A stretch of DNA of 19,717 nt from Stenocarpella maydis (GCA_002270565.1 NQMI01000277.1:1-19717); one strand, 5' to 3'. Positions 9,445 to 18,480 are shown, numbered from the stretch's first letter. Program-made: numbers and translations. The notes: a model not told the origin generated them from the sequence alone.

Positions 9445-9577
9445 TATAAACTCGGTTTCTTTCATCACTTTATCTTCCATGTACTTGATGAATCTGCTTC
9501 TCTGGTTCGAGGCGCCTAAGGCAGATCATTGCTCCACAGCGGGAAGCTGAAGCGGCGCCAACAACCACAAGAGTGCC
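9445..9577. other. Right flank of the nested insertion
   Basis: Because of the TA duplication, this sequence was contiguous with position 7255 before the inner transposon arrived. It should therefore carry the N-terminal coding or 5' end of the older transposon. On the minus strand one frame runs into the helix-turn-helix frame with one TAA. Another frame gives SRFIKYMEDKVMKETEF. I cannot decide which is real, and no terminal repeat is visible. Confidence 0.35.
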
Positions 9578-10135
9578 TTGGTATTCTCAACAAGAAACCC
9601 GCTGTTGTTCAAAGACAACCTTCAATGGTGCCTCATTGTCTGCTCAGGAGTCTATAATCCTTCAGAGTTGACCCACACACCCTTGGGCCCTTTGTCTCTA
9701 TTTTACCAACGCTTTCTATTCATTCGAGTAACGGGATCTCGTACCCCTGTCCCTCAGCCGCGTCACTTTTCCGCCGCATCTGATGTAACCCAGGTGTGTT
9801 CTTTTGGAGACTGTTCTCCTGACCCGGTCTTTATCTCTTTGCCAAGCCACAAGCAGTGCAGACCTATATACGGTATACCCAACCCAGCGGTTATCCTTAA
9901 CAGAGACTGTAGAGCTGGGCCACTGCTTGTGGTCTTCCTGATGGACACTAAATATACTGACTACCTATACTATGACGATTCCAACGATTCAGCCGTGTTA
10001 AGACTGATGCCCACTTCAGGCGCAATTGTTGAGTGCGTTCAGGGGATCAATATCAAGTCAGCTACTGGCGCCATAACTTATCATTTTAATACAATTCATT
10101 GTAAGTTGTCATTTTATGTGTGTAAAAGAGGTTGA
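9578..10135 (+). CDS. Open frame of unknown function, gene status doubtful
   Basis: I do not recognise this frame. It is 185 codons long without a stop, in GC-balanced sequence just right of the transposons. Its opening codon is TTG, which eukaryotes do not normally use, so the true start lies elsewhere or in an upstream exon. The middle is Cys-containing (VCSFGDCSPDP, HKQCRPIYG, NRDCRAGP), followed by a Tyr/Asp-rich part (TDYLYYDDSNDSAVLRL). A consensus donor GTAAGT at 10101-10106 interrupts the C-terminus and suggests that the real gene, if any, is spliced there. A CTGATG plus CCAG at about 9780-9794 could be an acceptor. Two or more exons of a small secreted Cys-rich protein would fit. A chance frame is the main alternative. 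Confidence 0.3.
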   Translation: MVFSTRNPLLFKDNLQWCLIVCSGVYNPSELTHTPLGPLSLFYQRFLFIRVTGSRTPVPQPRHFSAASDVTQVCSFGDCSPDPVFISLPSHKQCRPIYGIPNPAVILNRDCRAGPLLVVFLMDTKYTDYLYYDDSNDSAVLRLMPTSGAIVECVQGINIKSATGAITYHFNTIHCKLSFYVCKRG

Positions 10136-11230
10136 GTTGGGAAGAAGGAGAATGACTATAAGCTAAGGCGATGTGTACTAAGTATATTGAGTATATATGG
10201 TATTATGTAGATAAATAAGTATAGTTGCGACAGTCAAGGTTCTGAGATGACTTAGATTTCTTTCTTCAAAATCTAGATAAGCACCCTGTTTCCAGGCCGA
10301 ATAATACAGAGAAAGGCCTGGATCTCCGTACTGGTTGAAATGAGACCGTGGCATGGTGTAGTCATAGTCACAGTGGCGCGAGCTGATCTGACGGGAGTCT
10401 GTTCGACTTCGTGCTGCGACGCTTTCACGTGGAAGGTTATTCTGCTCGCCGATATTCGAGGTTCTGTACAACTAATCATTGATAAGTGAAGGGCTGCGTG
10501 AGAGCGGGAACCAGGGTTATAACTGGGGGATGTCCACTTGTGCCGACACGAGAGCGAGGGCGCATGCCCAATTTATTCCTAGGGTCTCGTCTCTTCCTTT
10601 GAGTTTATTGACAGTTCAACTGCTCGACTTTTGTGCCACCCCCCTCCCCCCACACACAAGCAGAAATTCAGCGACGTACACAACGTGGGTCTGTAGCTTT
10701 ACCTGATACCTAGGTAAGCCAGCAGATCACTGTTTGTCTGCAGGTCGCCGAACAGCACGGAATTCAGGTAGTAGGCCTCGTGTTGTCAACGCAACGGCGC
10801 ATTCGCCGAGCTGTCAGGCATGAAACACATTGAGGAATGCTAATGCTAGGTTGGAATGCCAGGACAGCTTAATGAACTTGATCTAGCCACATTTGATAAG
10901 TGATCACCTGCAAGGTTGACAGTTTATGCTATGCTAATCCCCTTATCCTATCCCGCGCCTAGGAGTCGCATAACTACTCGTTCAAAGCAACTCAGGCAGT
11001 ATATGCCTTGAAGTGCCACGCCAAACCGAAAACATTCACTTGCACGCCTTGACCAGACTTATCAATTTCGTCGAATTCATACAATCCGATACCTATGAGA
11101 ATTCCGCTGTAGTGGCCCGCAGTAAGCAACTGTCACACGGAAGCGCTGTAGGCGCTGTGGTGGAGCTCTCTATGCAGCAGTAGGGAGCAGAAAGGCACAG
11201 CAGGGCGGATTCCTCAGGCATCCGCAAGAA
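10136..11230. other. Intergenic, no supportable gene
   Basis: About 1.1 kb of balanced composition. Minus-strand frames at 10178-10471 and 10273-10479 overlap each other and match nothing I know. A C-rich tract at 10636-10657, ending in CACACACA, resembles the pyrimidine-rich stretches of fungal promoters, but no convincing gene follows it. Confidence 0.45.
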
Positions 11231-11237
11231 GGCGCTC

Positions 11238-11247
11238 TATATATATA
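11238..11247 (+). promoter_or_regulatory. TATA-like element
   Basis: TATATATATA in otherwise GC-balanced sequence, 131-140 bases upstream of a small open frame at 11378. It could be a core promoter whose gene is decayed, or chance. Confidence 0.25.
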
Positions 11248-11377
11248 GGGGCGTCACTGACGGGATGCTCCCGCGAAGATCCTGCAATCATTAGTCTCCT
11301 GAAGAAGCCCTTAGAGATTACTGTTGAATACACAAGCCCTTCACATAAACAAGCCCTTGTATCAGCAACAGCGAGCC

Positions 11378-11497
11378 ATGCTGCAGCAGACTGGTCAGTT
11401 CACCCAACTATCCAAAACGGAGGGCAAAGGTGCCAGCTGCGTATTGCTAAAGTATCCCGAGCCTGTGCATTTCAAATTAAATACGCGAAAGAGCTAG
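11378..11497 (+). CDS. 39-codon open frame, possibly a truncated gene start
   Basis: ATG at 11378 is preceded by GCGAGCC and lies about 130 bases after a TATA-like motif. The peptide begins MLQQTGQFTQLSKTEGKGAS and ends in a basic tail at TAG 11495-11497. I do not recognise it. The position behind a promoter-like stretch (TATA, then a CA-rich leader) is suggestive of a gene 5' end. The frame then stops and the sequence becomes AT-rich, so if it was a gene it is broken. Confidence 0.15.
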   Translation: MLQQTGQFTQLSKTEGKGASCVLLKYPEPVHFKLNTRKS

Positions 11498-11763
11498 CTG
11501 TGCCTCTTCCGTATTTGATAGCTCCCAACTCACAGATGACCATATTGGAGTGCTTAGGTCGGTGGAGCATATTGACGTGTAAGGCAATAGTTAAGCATGG
11601 TCCTCGGGTTTCTATTTCTCGCTTACTGAGTTTTCCGAGTACACTATTTCTAAGTGATATATATATATAGTATATTGAATTCTTGAGAAGGGTGGTAATG
11701 ATACGCACCCGCATTTGAGAAAACAGTTCAAAAATTGAAACTTGGGTAATCATATTGATAATC

Positions 11764-12560
11764 TTATAAACTTTGCTGTGGTATTCTAGTGAAAGCACTA
11801 TTCAGGGTATTTTTCAAGTCTGCATTAATGTCGGCGCCGTGCCTCCTGCTAAGCCTCAAATTTACGTAGCTATGTAACCCGGTCAAGCTCGCGAGACTTG
11901 CCCCAGATATCTCTGCCCTACCGTCGCCCAGCTCTTCCTTATGTAGGTCTCTCTCCCACGCATCCCGGTAGACACCGCTACAGGATATAGGCTCTTCGGG
12001 ATCGATACGGTGGGTGTTCTCAGTGCCTGGCATAATAGGCAAAGGACACAGGAGACTGTCTTTTTTTTCAAAGGTAGAGCAAGCAGGAACCTTACCAGAC
12101 TCGTCTTTTGCTCTCCTTTCAGCTCGCATATCCTGTAGGTAGCCCTCTCCCGGTCAGGATGGATGAACACGGCATCTGACGCTGGTTCCGTCTTCCGATC
12201 GATCACCGCCAAGGATCCGCGACTCTGCCCAATAGCCGACTATATCAGCACGCCATCAGGGTATTGGTCGTGATCGAAGTAATAAGTATGGTAAAATAGT
12301 GTCGGAGGTGGTCCACCAGGATATCGGCTCCACCACAAATCCCAGTCCTCGTTCTTAGGAGGCACCCATGTCTCGATGCCCTCATCCTGGTGACACTCGC
12401 TATCCAGTTTATACAGATACTGGGCAACTTCGTGGACTCCGACCGCTATGGATCCAGTCAAGCGCTCATTGAAAGCAAATCTGATCCTGATGGCTGCGCC
12501 TGGCGAGCGCGGAGCAGTTGCGTAACAAGTGAGATCAGCAAATACCTATTGTAATGTAGC
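11764..12560 (-). pseudogene. Conserved fungal protein of unknown function, frameshifted
   Basis: I recognise the pattern of a conserved ascomycete protein without a known function, but cannot name it. Reading down from about 12550: LTCYATAPRSPGAAIRIRFA, FNERLTGSIAVGVHEVAQYL, WVPPKNEDWDLWWSRYPGGP and YYFDHDQYPDGV run in one frame. At 12249/12248 the family-like VGYWAESRILGG continues in another frame, as if one base were lost after GTG. Near 12205 it returns to the first frame for VIDRKTEPASDAVFIHPDRE and RATYRICELKGEQK. Near a T8 homopolymer (12061-12068) it shifts again to CPLPIMPGTENTHRIDPEEP and GVYRDAWERD. The ending is FTRIPQQSL, stop at 11764. Three shifts and a TAG at 12242-12240 make it a pseudogene. 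An upstream exon may lie in 12767-12546, where one frame is strongly hydrophobic, but this is unproven. Confidence 0.6.
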
Positions 12561-12767
12561 TGAAGATATCCCTGCAGTACTGGATAGTTGGGAGAGCATC
12601 AGTAACCATAGCAGATAGTGGATAGAGGCAAAAATACAACACAGCTGAAGCCACAACATAAACAAAACCGTCGCCGACAGGACGAACCTGCGCACCCTAA
12701 GGTATTGCCTTACAGCTAGATTTGCAATTTCAAACATAGCAGGGCAACGGATTAACCACTCTCCCAC

Positions 12768-13290
12768 AGCGACTTAACCTTAGCCACGTTTATCAAACTT
12801 CTATCTTCAAAATAAATTCTGTCTGATGCCAAGAATTATTTACTAAATATAGCTTAGCAGTCAAGCCTAATATATGTAAAATTCATTAAAGTTACTTTGA
12901 AGAATATAGAAAAAATTGAACTTTATTGATATAGTATATACGGGGTATAACTATATAATGGGTTGCTGGGGCTAATAAGTGCCTTTATAATAAGTCTTTT
13001 AGCTTAATTAATTATTCCTATTATCACTCTCTACATCTTTCACTAGTTAACTATTCAGACATTATAATCACAAAGGCTAATTTATGAAAGAAAAGTAGTA
13101 GCTTTGTGGCTTTATAAAGTTTAGAATAAATGCATAAGTAATTGTTAGAGATAATATAGAAACAGGAGACAAAGAGAGGACTCATAATAGCTGTTGCTTC
13201 AACAAGTCGCACAAGGAAGAAATATTTAAGCAGCGAGAGCAAGTGCCCAAAACTAAGCTAAGCAAAGTTGCACTGCCCAGTATTCTCGCC
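12768..13290. other. AT-rich intergenic stretch
   Basis: A locally AT-rich segment between the frameshifted pseudogene and the small Cys-rich gene. I see no coding frame or repeat structure that I can support. It may be a decayed repeat or the upstream region of the gene at 13352. Confidence 0.4.
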
Positions 13291-13351
13291 TCATCTTTAT
13301 GGTTAGAAATCATCCCCTCGCAGATCATACCCAGGCAAGCCCATCACCACC

Positions 13352-13621
13352 ATGTGCTGGACATTCTCAGAGTATAGTCAGTGCTTGCGTTGCAACAAAC
13401 GGTGGTACTTCGACTATCATACTATTCACTGCCCCAACAAGCGTTGCGGCCTACCCAGGCCAGAGGTTGCCCCCCCTTTGGTGAATAATGAACCGTCCTG
13501 CCTGCAGTGCAAGCTTGATGCTCGCGGGAAAGTCGTCAAGTGGCTCGAACAGCATAAGCTCCGGCCTATTTTGTTTGACATGGACAGAAACAGCTGGAAT
13601 TATGAATGGTGCAGCTCATGA
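13352..13621 (+). CDS. Small Cys-rich CxxC protein
   Basis: An 89-aa, single-exon protein. The ATG is in a good fungal context (CACCATG). There is no signal peptide: it starts MCWTFSEYSQCLRC, so it is probably intracellular. The cysteines are C2, the pair C11/C14, C27 and C32 in HCPNKRCG, and the pair C50/C53 in SCLQCK, plus one near the C-terminus (EWCSS). The two CxxC knuckles and the CxxxxC suggest zinc binding. Many Pezizomycotina encode short proteins of this style with the order CxxC, HxCPNxxCG, APPL, CxxC; their role is unknown. The frame is undamaged by RIP-type stops. A longer frame in another phase (13299-13484) overlaps it but lacks any motif. Confidence 0.6.
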   Translation: MCWTFSEYSQCLRCNKRWYFDYHTIHCPNKRCGLPRPEVAPPLVNNEPSCLQCKLDARGKVVKWLEQHKLRPILFDMDRNSWNYEWCSS

Positions 13622-13975
13622 GGAGTTATACAGACAACATATGGCTTACTAATATGTGCTTCACTGACAGAGTCAGTCCTGCCACGGTAGGTAAGCTAAG
13701 CTAAGTTAAATGAATTCAAATTCTTTTTCTTGCCCACAGTTGGCATTTACATGTCACCTTTCCACGATTGAGTGAATGCGAGCTTCAAGGCCAACAACGG
13801 CACAGTCGTCAGACTTTGATCCTATGTTCAGCAAAGTAATCTATTTACAGAAGAATAAATCAACTGGAGATTGTTTATCTCCCCTTTCTCATGGGCCGTC
13901 CGTGAAATCAAGTACAACGAACTTTCATCCATCCGCCCATGAGCATCCCCACATGCATCGTGGCAACCAGCGGCT
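13622..13975. other. Intergenic between convergent genes
   Basis: Holds the presumed 3' ends of the Cys-rich gene (plus strand) and the AA9 gene (minus strand). A GCTAA/GTTAA repeat lies at about 13692-13709. The open frame beginning at 13776 on the plus strand continues through the complement of the AA9 C-terminus and is a shadow. Confidence 0.5.
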
Positions 13976-15184
13976 TTACAGGTTGCGGGTGATACGGCTC
14001 CTGCGCCTCTTGCACTCAGCAGAAGCAGCAGTGGTCTTGGCCGGAGCAGCCTCGCTGGTGGAGGACGACGTGGCGACGGCAGCAGCCTGGGTCACAGAGG
14101 TGCCGAGGGTGGTGCTAGCCGGGGCAGAAGAGCTAGTAGCGCCGGAACCGGAACCGGAGCCGGAGCCGGAGCCGGGGGCGGGGGCGGGGGCTGCGGCTGC
14201 GGCGCACTCGGATCCTGCTTTCTTGGTGCTGCCGCCGGAAAAGACGGCCGGGCCGGGGGAGACGTATTCGGTCATGGGCTGGTAGATGTTAATCAGGATG
14301 CCCGGGTCGGCCGCCTTGTACGCGCCGGGGAGGGACACGGTCTCGGCCGTCGCGGTGCCGTCGCCGGACACGGTGATCTGGTAGCAGGTCATCTGGTACA
14401 CCGTTAGTCACCTGCTGCGGGTCCGCAAAGGGTTACGCTCCCAGGCGCAAAGACCATGGAGCTATAGCAAGTCAAGAACTTACGTAGTGCTGCGAACCGC
14501 CCGCGGAGCCAGCGGCGTGCAGGGCGATGGCCTCGGCTCTCAGGAGGTAGTCGCCGGGGGCGAGGTCCTTGGGGATGGGCACATCCATCTTGCCGCCTAT
14601 GACATGTAGATTTAGTAAATGAGCCTTTTATTTTGTACAATTGCCAGTCTTCACTTACAGCAAGAGTTGAGATCCTTTGTCCCCCAGTTGTCATCACTGC
14701 CGGAGGCACCTGCAGAGGACCAGGTGTCCTCGAAGACCTTGAACCAGCCGGCGTCGGCACCCTCGGCGGTGGCTGCATCATCGACAGCAGCCATGTATAC
14801 GAGAACGGGACCGTAGTGGGCACCTCCGATGGCCTCGTTAGAGCAGCTGCGGTCGTTGGGCTGCTGGTGCATCTCGACAGTCACGGTGCTGCCGGCGGGC
14901 ACGTCGCACTTGGACTTTGCTGGGGAGGTTCCAGCGTTGCAGGCCAAGTCCTTGGAGGTGACATCCTGGATGGGCGAGTTGCTCAGGGGAATACGCGCGC
15001 ACGAGGTATCCATGTCGGTTCCATCAACCTATGTGCTTGATTAGTCTATGTTCCCCGTTCACGAATATTGAATGGTCGTGGAAGGGTGGCGGAGTCGTAC
15101 CCAAAGCTGCTGGAAGGTTGCGTGGGCAGCAACGCTCTTTGCGGCCAGAGCAGTGGCCAGCGCAGCGGAAATTGTGTACTTCAT
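13976..15184 (-). CDS. AA9 lytic polysaccharide monooxygenase (formerly GH61)
   Basis: Four exons: 15184-15101, 15028-14659, 14596-14484 and 14392-13976. The introns are 72, 62 and 91 nt, with GTACGA, GTAAGT and GTAAGT donors; the last has a CTAAC branch site. The product is 327 aa. Residues 1-20 are the signal peptide ([20 protein letters not shown]), and cleavage exposes His21, the N-terminal His of the copper histidine brace ([11 protein letters not shown]). The second brace His is H99 in [14 protein letters not shown]178 and Q187-H-Y189-MTC192 form the secondary sphere and axial Tyr motif. [18 protein letters not shown] and [11 protein letters not shown] complete the domain at about 243. 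The tail is a (GS)n and Ala/Ser/Thr/Pro linker ending in [13 protein letters not shown], with no CBM1. The enzyme is secreted, copper-dependent and oxidises cellulose or related beta-glucans. Splicing restores the canonical QxYxxC motif exactly, which supports the model. No damage seen. Confidence 0.96.
14142..14187. repeat. Hexanucleotide repeat coding the (Gly-Ser)n linker
   Basis: On the plus strand, repeated GGAACC/GGAGCC hexamers, then GGGGGC repeats. On the coding strand these give five Gly-Ser pairs preceded by Pro-Ala pairs in the AA9 linker. Such coding repeats vary in copy number between strains. Confidence 0.75.
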
Positions 15185-15387
15185 CTTGACGGTATTTTCT
15201 GGTAGCTGGAGAGCAGAGTAGTCAATCAGAGACTTAAGACGCAGCTTGCGAGAAGGAATGAGGAGCAAAGAATGTGATATCGCACGGCGATCAAAGTGGA
15301 CTCAGCCAAAAGAATGGAGATCGTAAACCGAACAAACTTGAAGTTTGGTATAATAAAGTAATTGTATAGGCTCTGCGGACTGCGATG

Positions 15388-15403
15388 GCTATATATCTAT
15401 ACT
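15388..15403 (-). promoter_or_regulatory. TATA-like element upstream of the AA9 gene
   Basis: On the minus strand the sequence reads TATAGATATATAGC, about 205-215 bases before the ATG at 15184. The distance is long for a fungal TATA box, so it is a tentative assignment. It would imply a 5' leader of roughly 150 bases or more. Confidence 0.3.
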
Positions 15404-15404
15404 G

Positions 15405-16308
15405 TTCAATCCTCCTGTTCACGTTTTCTTCCGGGACCTGTTGGCCCATCGGCGGTCCCGCAGAGTCGGCCCGTGAAGCGATATTGCAAGTGTTAAGCAG
15501 ACAGCCCAGAGCTGCTTGGCCTGCTCAGAATTCGGTCTTGGTTCCGGATTAGCGGCTGCTCTCACAGTAAACATCCTGTTTGTACGTTTACTCTCGGATC
15601 GTCTAATATGTTTCCAGGCGGCTGCCCTGAGATCCACCGCGGGACGTCGTTTCATGAGGCTCACCTTGGGATAAGCGACTCTTGGCATGAGGATCGTGAG
15701 GTCATGATTGGTGGACTTGAAAGGGGGACCCCATATGATATCCCTAATTTTCCATCTCGCACGAGACTTCTGGTATTATACCGCCTGTTGGAGGATGATA
15801 TCTGACAGGTCCGGCCTTTTGTACGCGTGGTTTGTTCGGCTGGTCACCGATCTTGGTGGACGTGGAGGCAAACCTTGCCCGGAACGCGGCGCCAACTGCG
15901 ACAAAGGAATGGCGAACCGAGATCGAACCCACACGTCGCCACGTCATGGAGCACCCGCTTCTATGGATGTTGGTGATTGCCAGCCCCTTGCGCCTGACCG
16001 ACACGCAGGATGGGATTTCGGCGGCATAGCTCACTTCACCATTTCCGCGGGTCATCCACTGCCTATGCTAAATTCGGCCCCTAACACTTATTCTACTTCC
16101 GAGAATAGCTTCCTCCTGACCAATCCGCCCCGCGAGAAGCGTATCCTGGATCTGTCCGACAGCTGCTCGTGAATCAAGTAAAGTGTGCACAACCATACCC
16201 GACAGGTTTCTCCTTCTAGTTATTCAGTCCAAAACTAGCAATAGCTAGCTACTTGATCATGTCTTCATACACTCTCATCCGAGCACCCCTGTCTTGGTGC
16301 ATCTTATT
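15405..16308. other. GC-balanced stretch without a supportable gene
   Basis: About 900 bases with long overlapping open frames on both strands (plus 15608-15805, 15708-16172 and 15832-16029; minus 15744-16055). They overlap each other in different phases. None shows a domain, splice consensus or start context that I trust. It may hold a decayed gene or just the upstream region of the AA9 gene. Confidence 0.4.
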
Positions 16309-16372
16309 CAGCGGAGCGGGACGTGTATCGAGCATGCGAAGCGTGCGAGATATGCGGCCCGCGTAGCGTTCT
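16309..16372 (+). repeat. Left arm of the inverted repeat
   Basis: Starts CAGCGGAGCGGG. It contains an imperfect internal palindrome around GCGAAGCGTGCGAGATATGC. It pairs with 16814-16890. Confidence 0.8.
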
Positions 16373-16401
16373 TACCCAGCGTAATCACCCGAAAGTTATC
16401 T

Positions 16402-16445
16402 GAGTCTGGATTGGTCTGTTCAGAATCCTCGAGTCTGGATTGGTC
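16402..16445 (+). repeat. 15-bp direct repeat inside the inverted-repeat element
   Basis: GAGTCTGGATTGGTC occurs exactly at 16402-16416 and again at 16431-16445, a 29-bp spacing. Confidence 0.9.
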
Positions 16446-16540
16446 AATGACGATGTACCTCTGAAAGTATTTAGCCGAGAGGAAATTGTTAAGAAGACAT
16501 GTCGTTGAAAATCGTGGTCCGTTGTTGAAGAGGAAGGCGC

Positions 16541-16574
16541 GGGCCGGAAGGGGGCGTGGGCCGGAAGGGGGCGT
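16541..16574 (+). repeat. 17-bp perfect tandem duplication
   Basis: GGGCCGGAAGGGGGCGT occurs twice head-to-tail, at 16541-16557 and 16558-16574, inside the inverted-repeat element. The perfect identity suggests a recent duplication. Confidence 0.95.
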
Positions 16575-16613
16575 GGTGAGGCGCCGCAGGCTCAGCGCCA
16601 CAGGCAGGGGGTC

Positions 16614-16632
16614 CTAGGGGGTTCCCCCCTAG
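16614..16632. repeat. Perfect 8-bp-stem hairpin with TTC loop
   Basis: CTAGGGGG, loop TTC, CCCCCTAG. It sits in the middle of the inverted-repeat element. No T run follows, and in a fungal nuclear genome it is not a bacterial-style terminator. Confidence 0.85.
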
Positions 16633-16813
16633 AAACAACAAGAGGACGCCTTCAGAACAGACTGAATCTATCACCAAGTTGCTTTAAAACAGTCAATTCA
16701 TATCGTTTAGCGGTTTCTATGGTGTTGATAATGAAGAAGCGTGGTTGATATTGGGCGTGGAGCGTGCTTGGGTTGCTTAGTCAGCCAGGGGCTGCAGAGG
16801 CACGGGGATAAGC

Positions 16814-16890
16814 AGAACGCTACGCCGCAAGCGGAGTGGGCCAGCATATCTCGCACGCTTCGCGTGCGAGATACACGTCCCGCTCCGCTG
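16814..16890 (-). repeat. Right arm of the inverted repeat, with a perfect 12-bp hairpin
   Basis: Inverted copy of 16309-16372. Within it, TATCTCGCACGC (16847-16858), loop TTC (16859-16861) and GCGTGCGAGATA (16862-16873) form a perfect 12-bp stem. The left arm carries a degenerate version of the same palindrome. Confidence 0.85.
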
Positions 16891-18124
16891 ATCCCTGGGC
16901 CGTTGGGTGTGCAAGTTGACGATTGGCGAGTTAACGATTGCTTCGGGCTGGCAATAAAATGTAGATACTAGGGCTGACAATTGAGCCAGCGGCCCCAAGG
17001 TCTATTTTACAGCAAGTTCAACCCCTCCTAGGTATGAGGGTTACTAAAGGCCTTGATTATTCTTTTAAAACTGTATTCTGTTCAACTGTGGCTATTTGCT
17101 AGCTGAACTATACACTACTTTCCAAGCTTCTAGGTCCCCACTACCTAGTAGATCTCTTTTTAGAACTTATTCAGCCTCTATACCTCCTTTTTACTTAACT
17201 TTAAGTTATATATTTTAAATTAAACTCCCCTTAGTTTATTAATTTCATTAAAACAACCATTATAGCATTATAAATAATAGTAAGTATATTAATTTAGTTT
17301 TATAATAAGTATTTATTTATTAATTTATAGCTCTTAAACTATAATATATTCCTTACTTTAACCTGAACTAAGGTATTATATTAAGTATTTATTATAGTAT
17401 TATTTATAATTCCTTTATTAGCTTTATTTATTTATTTTAAATGAGAAAGTATAACTATTATATCTTAATAGTATTATAAAAGTAGTTAATTTTAACTTCT
17501 TAATGCTCTTAAAGTAGTCTTATAAGCTTAAAAGGATATATAACTATATAAGTAATATTAATAACTTAAAATACTAAGTAACTATTCTTAAATAATTATA
17601 TATTTAAATTAAAAAGGCTTATAAATAGCTAATATGATTTTTTAAAAAGCAACCAGGTATTATATATAGCTACTCTAATTTTACATATAAAAAATATCTT
17701 TATTAACCTTATTAAAACCCTTAGATTAAGCTTAAAATAAATATAAATTTTAAGGTAGCTTAAAATTTATATAGTTTAGCTATTTCTTTTAGTTAAGTTT
17801 TAAAATCTTTTTATATAAAATACATTAGAAAAATGAAATTATAAGGATTTAGAATTAAATTTCTTAAATAATTAAGTAAACATATTTAGAGACTCCAATA
17901 TAAAAACACTAACTTATTTATATAATTATAATTAAACCTTAGAATTTTATTTATTTTAAATATAATTTAAGAGTTTTAATAAAATATATATAAATATATT
18001 TCATACAAAAACTAAAATAATTACTTTTTAATAAAATTGAAATTATATATTATTTATATATTTATATACTTATATACTTATATATTTATATTAAAATGTT
18101 AATATATATTTATACTTTTATATA

Positions 18125-18480
18125 TGTATTGTGGGAATAGTAGGCAACAGCCACAGTGGGCAACAGTTACTACTATAGGCGAATACGGCTGGTTTCTAGC
18201 GGTAGTCACTATAGTAGGTAAACGGCTAATGGTGATAGTAATAAGGGACTAACTAAGCCCCTAGCTTCTATCTATTTAAGTCTACAGCTAGCAACACCTA
18301 TATACTTACCTACTCTTAGCAATCATTAAATATTAGAACCATTAACTACCACTTATATTATAATTATAACCCAGCTAATACTAATTAGTATTTATAAGGG
18401 CAACTATAAACTAGTAAGGCTTAAAAAATAGATGAAATTCATTAAAATAAGAGCAGCTATACTAACTTAATATTATTTAT
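18125..18480 (+). mobile_element. Possible LTR-retrotransposon relic
   Basis: A GC-richer island starts TGTATTGTGGGAATAG, has a duplicated GGCAACAG word at 18153-18175, a TATTTAAG motif (a possible LTR TATA box, about 18272-18279) and then an LTR-like leader. After about 18400 a frame reads GNYKLVRLKK, stop, MKFIKIRAAILT, which loosely resembles the start of a Copia-type gag. No second LTR is in the window and no polymerase motif is readable. The assignment rests on layout. Confidence 0.3.

Larger units (their letters stand above)
16309..16890. mobile_element. GC-rich inverted-repeat element, MITE-like or fold-back
   Basis: The arms 16309-16372 and 16814-16890 are inverted copies. The outer 21 bases (CAGCGGAGCGGGACGTGTATC) are identical; the next 26 differ at only three positions; an insertion of about 12-15 bases in the right arm separates this from a shared GCGTAGCGTTCT. 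The interior of about 440 bp encodes nothing recognisable. It holds short direct repeats and G/C-rich hairpins. No convincing target-site duplication is visible next to the arms. A non-autonomous DNA transposon or fold-back element is the best guess. Confidence 0.6.

Noticed and set aside
13776..14285. 169-codon plus-strand open frame
   Set aside because: It runs antisense through the AA9 C-terminal exon; its Pro-Glu repeats are the complement of the Gly-Ser linker codons.
14633..15040. 135-codon plus-strand open frame
   Set aside because: Antisense shadow of AA9 exon 2, which has correct splice sites and conserved copper-ligand motifs.
15900..15955. GATCGAACC box resembling a tRNA T-loop on the minus strand (GGTTCGATC)
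   Set aside because: The bases flanking the loop do not pair as a T-stem, and no A-box or acceptor stem can be built around it.
15708..16172. 154-codon plus-strand open frame as a gene
   Set aside because: It overlaps three other open frames in different phases, has no recognisable motif and lacks a convincing start; retained only as an unassigned stretch.
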